The translations under genes were made by a program, and so were the position numbers. The notes under the pieces were generated by a model. That model worked only from the letters and a program-made list of their open reading frames with translations, had not been told where the DNA came from and did no database searches. Of a stretch of DNA of 64,000 nucleotides, positions 57,560 through 64,000 are shown piece by piece. Each line of letters opens with the position of its first letter. Positions within the stretch are counted from its first letter, which is position 1. The DNA lies in assembly GCA_030849065.1 (NCBI GenBank), contig JASAON010001645.1, positions 91,923 to 155,922 on the forward strand, read 5' to 3'. Source of the DNA: Jaenimonas drosophilae. Taxonomy: Eukaryota > Euglenozoa > Kinetoplastea > Trypanosomatida > Trypanosomatidae.

Positions 57560-57577
57560 TTTTTTTTTTTTTTTTAG
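57560..57577 (+). promoter_or_regulatory. T16 tract and trans-splice acceptor
   Basis: Sixteen T residues run directly into AG at 57576-57577, 51 bases before the ATG at 57629. Confidence 0.75.
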
Positions 57578-57628
57578 GCGATACACGGGTGACATCGCCT
57601 GCACCTCCAACCTTCTCCACATAAAGAT

Positions 57629-59791
57629 ATGGGCTCGTTGGCAGAAGTGGCATGCACCACCACCACCACCACCGCTGTTGCCCGACCGCATAAGCGCTCA
57701 TCCCCGCTTCGATCGAGCACCAACAACACGTTCTCCGCACGTCGGTTACTTTCCTTCGTGTTTGTTGGTCTCATCATTCTTCTTTCGGCAGCTCAGCTTG
57801 TGGTTTATCGTGAGGTGGTGGCAGCGATTCCAGCGCCACTATCGCAATCATCATCTGGATGCCGTGTGCATCAGATCGCGTCGCAACACCTGATGGCCAC
57901 CTCCAACGCCACACACGGCCCTATTACGGTGGAGGAGCTCATGGCGATGCCCGTCTTCGATGCGGTTGATCGCTGGATCGATGGGCGACGTGAGCTCGCC
58001 GATTTTCACGATGATGATCGCGCCATGTGTGGCCTCGCATTTTTATACTTGAATAATTGCCAAGAACACACAGAGCCGCTAATGGCATGTGCGTGGAGGA
58101 TGGGGGCGCGCAACATGGAAGAGTTGGTGCCACCACTCTGCCAACGAACTAACTTCTTCAAGAAGATCTACGCCATCGTGGAGGAGGCGGATCGCATCTG
58201 CGGTGTACCTCCGCAACGTGCAACGCTAGCCTCGTTAAATGTGGGCGTTGTAGATGAAACACAAATGATGAGCCCAAGCTCACTCGGGCCGGAGCTCATG
58301 GAGGCACTTCGTCAGGATCCAGCTCTCTTCACGCGGGTGTTGATGAGTGAGCGTCTCTCGAAGGCGGAGGAGGCGATGGCGCGCCGTGCCTTTTATGTTC
58401 CGCCATCGAAGCGCCCGCCCGACGCCATGCCACCACCGCAAAACTTCACGGTGAGCTCGCCACATCCACGTCGCGTACTATCATTCCCGATTGGCTTTGT
58501 GGTGGGCCCTCGCCCACCCACCATGAGGTACAAGACGAAGCGGCTCTTTGATTTTTTCCCGCTTATTCCTTCTTATTTCGGCCCGGATAAGAAACGCGCC
58601 CCGGCATCACGACGCATTCATCTCATTGAGAGCATGAATGAGGAGTGGCTCTACGCCACCATGCTCCAGTACAGCATGTTTGCCTTTACACACAAGCGTG
58701 GTGGGTGGGATTGCTTCCGCAACGCGGAAATTATGTTTTATGGAGCGGTGCCCGTGGCATCAGATGTTCTTCTTGCCCCCAGCCACACGTTAAGCGCCAT
58801 TCCACGAACTCTCCTCACGTCGTTGTTGTTGCATGAGCCGCTCTTGTCTGTGGTGGGCTACATGAACCCAAACCACACCTTCACTGTTGGTGGCTCGAGG
58901 GTGGCGGTACGCAAGACCCCCTTCATGACGCCATGCAAGCACAGCTGTGAGCTCAATTTTCTCAAACCTGGGCGCATCCATATGGAGGCCTACCGCGCAG
59001 AACATGAGGCGGATGTGGCGGCTGGCAGTGCCACGGGTCTGTTGCGGCGCAATTCCCCCGCCATCATTCGCGCCTATGAACGGTTTGCGCGCCCATTGTG
59101 GGATCTCTACGCCTCTCACTACTCCTCCGCCTCCATCATGAGCTATGTGCTGCGTAGCATTGGCCATGAGGAGCCCAATCGTGTGTTGGTGGTGGGCTAC
59201 AGTGACTTTGAAGGGGATTATCTTCACGAGGGTGTGTGTTCTGGGTTGAGTGAGCTCGGCATCTTCACTGACATGCTCGTTCATCGTGAGCCAGAAAAAT
59301 ACCGCCGTCTGAGCGCATCAGCGATGAAAAATTGGTCCACCGATGCCCGTACAGCAGCCATGAAGGCTGGCCACACCAACGACCCGCGAGGTCTCGGCAC
59401 CACGCACCTCTCACGTCAGCGTCTGTCTCGGTGGAACGGGTGGGGGGGCTACTTCACCGCCCGCGGTCGCTGGAATCCTTTTGTGCTCCATCGCGTCGGG
59501 CTCCCCCACACAAGCAGCGCGGAACAGAAACAAACAGCCAAACGCTCCATTGAGGAGGTGAGGGCGAGGCTGCTGGCACACGTCTACGATTTGGTGATTT
59601 ACAGCGTTGTTCCAGCGCATTGCAAGTCTATTCCATGCAGATCGCTTCCCCTGGCGACGGAGGCTATTCAGATGTTGCCACCGCAACAAATCATCTTCAT
59701 GGATAATAATGACCATCATGGTGCGTGGCATAGGCATTTTGCCAGATACTACTCACAATACGGCACCGTGTTTCAGAGGGAGTACTCCTGA
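57629..59791 (+). CDS. Type II membrane protein with glycosyltransferase-like domain
   Basis: This 720-residue protein has a short cytosolic N-terminus (MGSLAEV, rich in Thr and Ser), one transmembrane helix at 40-60 and a large luminal part. That is the topology of Golgi glycosyltransferases. FTHKRGGWDCFRNAEIMFYG, followed by AVPVASD (from 353), resembles the nucleotide-sugar region of GT-B-type enzymes, in which a GGWDC segment precedes an Arg-x-x-E-x-x-x-x-G-x-x-P pattern. A Cys-rich stem (about 135-190) and several N-x-S/T sites (NATH, NFTV, NHTF) fit a secretory location. No DXD motif stands out. A surface-glycan synthesis role is inferred; the donor and linkage cannot be read. The presence of MG and Ser at the N-terminus is probably incidental. 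Confidence 0.72.
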   Translation: MGSLAEVACTTTTTTAVARPHKRSSPLRSSTNNTFSARRLLSFVFVGLIILLSAAQLVVYREVVAAIPAPLSQSSSGCRVHQIASQHLMATSNATHGPITVEELMAMPVFDAVDRWIDGRRELADFHDDDRAMCGLAFLYLNNCQEHTEPLMACAWRMGARNMEELVPPLCQRTNFFKKIYAIVEEADRICGVPPQRATLASLNVGVVDETQMMSPSSLGPELMEALRQDPALFTRVLMSERLSKAEEAMARRAFYVPPSKRPPDAMPPPQNFTVSSPHPRRVLSFPIGFVVGPRPPTMRYKTKRLFDFFPLIPSYFGPDKKRAPASRRIHLIESMNEEWLYATMLQYSMFAFTHKRGGWDCFRNAEIMFYGAVPVASDVLLAPSHTLSAIPRTLLTSLLLHEPLLSVVGYMNPNHTFTVGGSRVAVRKTPFMTPCKHSCELNFLKPGRIHMEAYRAEHEADVAAGSATGLLRRNSPAIIRAYERFARPLWDLYASHYSSASIMSYVLRSIGHEEPNRVLVVGYSDFEGDYLHEGVCSGLSELGIFTDMLVHREPEKYRRLSASAMKNWSTDARTAAMKAGHTNDPRGLGTTHLSRQRLSRWNGWGGYFTARGRWNPFVLHRVGLPHTSSAEQKQTAKRSIEEVRARLLAHVYDLVIYSVVPAHCKSIPCRSLPLATEAIQMLPPQQIIFMDNNDHHGAWHRHFARYYSQYGTVFQREYS

Positions 59792-60424
59792 GGCTGAAGC
59801 GAGTAGTGGCCAGTAGTGGGTGGGAAGATAATGAGGAATGCTTGAGATGGATGATGATGATGATGATGATGTACCGATGATGCACCAGTGATTCATACCT
59901 GACGATGCAGTGACGCTATGCACGTATGTGGGTGAATGCATCCTCAACATCATTTCTTCGGACGTATATCTCGTTTCATTCTGACACATTTTTTTTTTCT
60001 GCGGTGAAGATTCTCGTTGTGTGTTCCACCGCTCCTCACGTTTGACTAGGGACGATAACCATGCTTCTTGATCGTCTCTTCCTCCGTATTCCATTTTTTT
60101 TTCTTATTCTTTTTCGTTCCCCAGTGCTCCATTTCATTTTTTTTTCCTGTCTTTGTTTGTTTCTATTGTTCGTGTCGGTCCTGTTGTGCATTTGTATCTC
60201 ACTTCTCACGTCACGCAACCTAGCCTGCTCGTGCTGCAATGTTTGGTCGATGTCATGATCATCATCTTCTTCGTGTTCTCCTCATTTTTGTGGACACAGA
60301 CTCTGCCCTCACACCTACCATTTCCAAGCTCTCACGTACCATCATCTCGTAGCACAGACATCACCATCAAACACCCGTCAATCCATCCTACACACACACA
60401 CACACACACTCCATCTACATTATC
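59792..60424. other. Intergenic region
   Basis: 633 bases with a GAT microsatellite (about 59848-59872), T runs, and a CA repeat at 60391-60410 shortly before the next ATG. Short frames here are not coding. Confidence 0.65.
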
Positions 60425-60658
60425 ATGCTGCCCCAAGTGTGCTTCATTCTTCTTGCCGCCCTCGTCTCAACCGGCGTGGAGGCTGGCAAGGAAGACTTTC
60501 CGCTCGTTGCGATTTGCCTCGGCCTGACCGGTGCGTTGATGATCATCTTCACCTACATCGCCTACCGCCGCCCAACGGAGAAGCTGGCAGATACTGATCC
60601 ATCCTTCTCGGAGGAGCATCCACTGGAGGGCCCTCACTCTAATGACCCCCGCGCGTGA
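60425..60658 (+). CDS. Small membrane protein
   Basis: This 77-residue protein begins with a hydrophobic, signal-like segment (MLPQVCFILLAALVSTGVEA), probably cleaved near VEA. It continues with a transmembrane helix (LVAICLGLTGALMIIFTYIA, about 27-46). The cytosolic tail starts YRRPTEK and ends with acidic and Pro residues. It could be a type I single-pass protein or a two-helix protein if the signal is not cleaved. No family is recognised. Position after a CA repeat and pyrimidine stretches, with G/C-biased third positions, supports expression. Several families of tiny secretory-pathway proteins share this shape. Confidence 0.65.
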   Translation: MLPQVCFILLAALVSTGVEAGKEDFPLVAICLGLTGALMIIFTYIAYRRPTEKLADTDPSFSEEHPLEGPHSNDPRA

Positions 60659-61541
60659 TGCACACATCCATCCTCACCACCTTCATCTTCATCTTTTTTT
60701 TTCTTCAGTGTTGTTGTTGTTGTTGTTGTTGCCACACTCCTCCTTACCTGGCAAACATGTGGGATACCCAAACCTAAGATAAAACAACAACACACCTTTC
60801 TTGGATTTTATCCCTCCCCCCACAACGCGTGTTGTTCTTTTTTTTTTTCTTGTGTGTATCTCTTCGTCTTGGGACTTGACGAGTGCACGAAGACCACATG
60901 ACGCAAAACACACTTCATCAACTTTGTTGTGAGAGTGAGTGTGTTGCTTGTTGTGACGCAAGAAGAGCAACTTTTTTTTTTCCTCCCTCAAAAAACGTCT
61001 GGGACTAAGATCTTTCCGAACCAACAACAACGCCCATGTGTACCACAATTGGGGGATATGGAGCGGGTGTGGAGGTGTATCAACGCAGCTCGTGCGGAGA
61101 TAGATGTGCGACGAGCCTCATCTTCCTTCACTCTACAACATGATGAAGGTGGAGAAGGTGAAGACGTGCGGTGATACGTCTCCCTGCGTACACAACTCAC
61201 GTGGTGGCTGACCTACACTCTTGTTGTGTTGCACGAATCATTTTTTTTCTTGTTGTTTCTTCTTTGATATGCCATGTTGATGTGGTTTTTCTTCATAACC
61301 ATCAGCAGCCATCGTATACAAACAACACAATACGTGACGGCTGCTGATGCAGGGGGGAAACCCAAACACGCGCTGACGGAGGTGAGTCAGGCGGGTGCAA
61401 TGCCACAGATGCACTTCCCGAGTACACTTCTTCTTCTTCATCTTCTTCTTTGCTGTCTTTCCCACACTCAACCACGCCACAGAGATCTCCCTTCGTTGGT
61501 TGTTGTGATATACCACCTTCCTACACATTTTATGCATCAAC
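60659..61541. other. Intergenic region with splice tract and upstream ORF
   Basis: 883 bases containing TTG repeats (60709-60731), T runs and pyrimidine tracts. No independent gene is seen apart from the 24-codon upstream frame that overlaps the next start. Confidence 0.65.
61425..61482 (+). promoter_or_regulatory. Polypyrimidine tract and likely trans-splice acceptor
   Basis: CTTCTTCTTCATCTTCTTCT and further pyrimidines lead to CCACAG with AG at 61481-61482, giving a 59-base 5' UTR. Confidence 0.6.
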
Positions 61542-61606
61542 ATGGGCCAAGTCAGCTCCTGCATCTCCTCCGGCCATGCCCATGCCCACAACCCTCCCGA
61601 GTATAG
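61532..61606 (+). other. Overlapping upstream ORF (24 codons)
   Basis: An ATG 10 bases before the main start opens a different frame of 24 codons, closing at 61604-61606 inside the main gene. No AG lies between the two ATGs, so both are in the predicted mRNA unless splicing is unusual. Confidence 0.5.
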
Positions 61607-63908
61607 CCAGGGATTGAGTGCGCTCGAGGCTGGCCGGTTCACCTACGCAGATATTTATTTTCAGCATGCGGTTGAGCATCATCCAGGATATTCATTTTGG
61701 GAAGAGCTTCGCGCCGCCGCCTTCGCTCCTCCTGCCGCAGCCATGAAGGAGGCCTCGGCGGCCCGTGCGGAGCCCACCTCCCCCGTTGGCGCTGACTTGT
61801 TTCTCTCACGCAGTGAAAAAGATTCGATGGCACCTCCATCGGAGGGCGGGATGTTGTCAAGCCACTCTCTCACCACCGGCGGGCGTGCGGAGTCAGGCGG
61901 GAGACACGCCATGCTGGAGTTTTCCGTCTCCGAGGCGGAGTTGCGGCCAAAGATGGATTTTCTGCGCCTCGTCGCTGATGTGGCGATGGCCTACACGAAG
62001 GTGGATTATGAAGAGCGCGCGCTCTATTACTGGCATCTCATTGCGGTGTGCTCCCACTTGTTGTGGCAGCTCATTGCCCACCGCGAGCGATGCGGGCCCA
62101 TGATGGCACCACCACCACCACCTCCGCCACCACCTCCATCAACGGGAGAGGCAGGGCGTCGTGCGTGGATCCACGAGGTGGCCAAGGATGAGCGCGGCAC
62201 CTTGATGAATCCGCTTCACTATAGCACACGCAACATTGATAGTTCCTACCGTGATGGCTTTCGTACCTATGTTGATGCTTCGAAGGAGGCCAAGCTCGAG
62301 CAGCTCCTGACGTCGCTCCAGCAGGTGTTGTGCCGATATTGCGTCTCCGCACTCATGAATTATGGCGTGATTTTGTGCGAGCAGCGAGTGTATTTTGATG
62401 CGGTGTTGCGGCAAACAGTGGATGCGGTGGATGATGGTGCGGCGAGTGGGGGTCGTCCACGACGCGGCACATCGAAGCTCAACGGGCTCGTTATACCAAC
62501 CGATGTAGAGATGCCATCGGAGTGGGTGGAGGAGAAGGTGCGCCTCGTTGCCTATCGCGGCATCTCCGCCACCTTGCCCCCGCTCTCCACGGTGGCGCGC
62601 ATTTCTGCTCTACGCCGCCGACACATTCGCAAGATGTTTCAGGTGTTTGAGTGTACCGTGGTGGTGATGCGGCAGCTGCTCATGATGAGTTGCGGCCACT
62701 GCGACAGCGTCTTCAACACGCAGGTGAAACGATGGATTGAGCAGGCCACCTTCGTCGATGGAGGAAGTGGTGGTGGTGCCACCACCAACAACAACAACAA
62801 CAAAAACAACGTGCATGACGCTGGGAATGATGATGATCGTGAGGAGAATGCGGTGCAACTCCCGCGTAGCCCCATTGGTGATGGCCCCCTGGTGGAGCAA
62901 GCCAGTGGGAGCTCACTTGGCAGCTCAAACACACAAGATTCGTTTGGTAGTAGTGGGCTGTTTGAAGCTGGCACCGATGGGGGCATCGCCTTCATTCTTC
63001 AGCCCGTCACCGCTCTCCCTCTCTCACTGGTCGTTAACATGGAGGAGGTGGCGAAGGGAAACGTGAGCAAGAGCGTGAGTATGGCCGGCGAGCTACCATC
63101 TTTGCATTTTGCTGCACATCAACCATTGGGCGAGGATCTTCCCACGGTGTATGTTGGCCACGTCGCGGATTTTGTTGAGCGCATGTGCCAACGTACGCAG
63201 ATTGATTACCCAACCATGATGGCCGCACGCATGCAGCGGCAGTCCAAGGATATACAACAACAACAACAACAACAAGTGTCCGCGGAGAGGAGGTTGAGCT
63301 ACAATGTGCAGGAGGCAGCACAGGCAGAGCGACGGGCAGATGAGGCCGCTGCTGCTGCAGTAGCGCAATTGAACGCAGAGGATGATGATGCGGGGGAGAT
63401 GGCGGCAGATGGCACCGCACGTGCGCAACGCTCAGCTGATGATGGTGCCGGCGGGGAGAAGACGGCGGCGGAGCGCTATGTGGAGTACATGAGCAAGACC
63501 GTTGGCAACTTAAAACGTGAAGAGGATGAGTTTCGTGCAACGTTGTTGGCGTACCAGCGCCCCAGTGCCGCTGTACTTGGCAAACCTACTCCATCATCAT
63601 CCATGAGTGCTCACCGTGATGGTGGCCCCGTGGATCCGACCATGTTGCATGATGGCTTGTGTGATGAGGAGTGTGTGCTGCTCATGATGTGCCTCCTCTT
63701 CCTCCGCGTGAAGATTTATATCCGCACCGACAATCCCTATCAAGCGTTTCGTACCTTGACGCGAATTGAGCAACAAACGAAGGAGATTTACGGTGAAAAC
63801 ACCGTCATGGCCAAGTTGTTCTTGAATCGCTGCCAGTGGTTGCGTGCACGCGCCTCACGTCGGGCCAAGACGCTACGTGAGAGCAAGAAGCACCGGGAGG
63901 CTAGCTAG
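61542..63908 (+). CDS. Putative dually acylated protein of unknown fold
   Basis: This 788-residue protein begins MGQVSSC, a strong myristoylation motif (Gly2, Ser6) with Cys7 available for palmitoylation, so it is probably bound to the plasma or flagellar membrane. The first 60 residues (YSQGLSALEAGRFTYADIYFQHAVEHHPGY) read like a TPR-type helix pair. A helical core follows at about 140-190 and again at 235-400. Repeat runs (polyPro near 190, polyAsn near 410, polyGln near 570) link the folded parts. The C-terminal 90 residues (LLMMCLLFLRVKIYI, YQAFRTLTRIEQQTKEIYG) again resemble TPR helices. A TPR-containing membrane scaffold is the best guess. The start is the second ATG in the mRNA; the acylation motif supports it. 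Confidence 0.78.
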   Translation: MGQVSSCISSGHAHAHNPPEYSQGLSALEAGRFTYADIYFQHAVEHHPGYSFWEELRAAAFAPPAAAMKEASAARAEPTSPVGADLFLSRSEKDSMAPPSEGGMLSSHSLTTGGRAESGGRHAMLEFSVSEAELRPKMDFLRLVADVAMAYTKVDYEERALYYWHLIAVCSHLLWQLIAHRERCGPMMAPPPPPPPPPPSTGEAGRRAWIHEVAKDERGTLMNPLHYSTRNIDSSYRDGFRTYVDASKEAKLEQLLTSLQQVLCRYCVSALMNYGVILCEQRVYFDAVLRQTVDAVDDGAASGGRPRRGTSKLNGLVIPTDVEMPSEWVEEKVRLVAYRGISATLPPLSTVARISALRRRHIRKMFQVFECTVVVMRQLLMMSCGHCDSVFNTQVKRWIEQATFVDGGSGGGATTNNNNNKNNVHDAGNDDDREENAVQLPRSPIGDGPLVEQASGSSLGSSNTQDSFGSSGLFEAGTDGGIAFILQPVTALPLSLVVNMEEVAKGNVSKSVSMAGELPSLHFAAHQPLGEDLPTVYVGHVADFVERMCQRTQIDYPTMMAARMQRQSKDIQQQQQQQVSAERRLSYNVQEAAQAERRADEAAAAAVAQLNAEDDDAGEMAADGTARAQRSADDGAGGEKTAAERYVEYMSKTVGNLKREEDEFRATLLAYQRPSAAVLGKPTPSSSMSAHRDGGPVDPTMLHDGLCDEECVLLMMCLLFLRVKIYIRTDNPYQAFRTLTRIEQQTKEIYGENTVMAKLFLNRCQWLRARASRRAKTLRESKKHREAS

Positions 63909-64000
63909 CCACGGACGTGGATGATGATTTTTGTTGGATTGCTTTTATTTTTGGGAGAATATCAAGGCCCAACCGAAGTACTTTCTCGTGTTCTTTTTTT
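63909..64000. other. 3' flank of the last gene
   Basis: Ninety-two bases of T-rich sequence ending in a pyrimidine tract, possibly the splice tract of the next gene. Confidence 0.5.

Noticed and set aside
60153..60527. 124-codon frame overlapping the small membrane protein
   Set aside because: It runs through poly-T and CA tracts; the 77-codon frame has a coherent signal and transmembrane pattern.
1..64000. Search for CRISPR arrays, insertion sequences, retroelements and rRNA genes
   Set aside because: No direct-repeat-and-spacer pattern, transposase, reverse-transcriptase motif or rRNA core sequence was seen by eye; only simple microsatellites repeat.

Overview
The window reads as nuclear DNA of a kinetoplastid flagellate (trypanosomatid or bodonid; I cannot place it further). 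All convincing protein genes lie on the + strand, none needs a cis-intron, and most start codons follow a polypyrimidine tract plus AG, as expected for spliced-leader trans-splicing. Family content agrees: a tRNA-Tyr with an 11-nt intron in the position known from trypanosomes, a DUF1935 calpain-related protein, CFAP300 and Sfi1-like flagellar or centrosomal proteins. Stop codon use looks standard. Several open frames only begin upstream of their real ATG because they use TTG or GTG; here I moved those starts to the first sensible ATG.

Layout. 1-1242: the tail of a PBZ zinc-finger protein and a myristoylation-signal coiled-coil protein. 1428-1786: three tRNA genes (Arg-ACG and Tyr-GUA on -, Asp-GUC on +). 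1787-5318: a 3.5 kb gene-free stretch with long G runs that probably separates two same-direction transcription units, although its first 1.3 kb looks partly like poor consensus sequence. 5319-38138: a giant 4595-residue ubiquitin-like/DUF3638-DUF3645/RanBP2-zinc-finger ATPase-like protein, a beta-hydroxyacid dehydrogenase, an Sfi1-like centrin-binding protein, a monoglyceride-lipase-like hydrolase, an M20 amidohydrolase, a Rad5/HLTF-like SNF2-RING protein, a p24 cargo receptor, CFAP300, an arrestin-fold protein and a basic RTP-repeat protein. 38139-41066: a 2.9 kb gene-free stretch. 41067-63908: an RRM protein, a DUF1935 protein, a canopy-like ER protein, a hypothetical, a DEAD-box-derived protein without ATPase motifs, two neighbouring genes that share PDZ-like modules and AT-hooks, a type II membrane protein with a glycosyltransferase-like motif, a 77-residue membrane protein and a large acylated protein.

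Genes in kinetoplastid polycistrons are usually not functionally linked, so neighbourhood says little about function. The exception worth testing is the adjacent pair at 52865-57204, whose shared PDZ-like plus AT-hook design and (in the second protein) basic N-terminus suggest a previously unnoticed DNA-associated, possibly kinetoplast-associated, family. The other leading novelty candidates are the giant ubiquitin-linked ATPase and the inactivated DEAD-box protein. From about 38 kb on, CA, TTG and ATC microsatellites and encoded homopolymers become much more frequent than in the left half.
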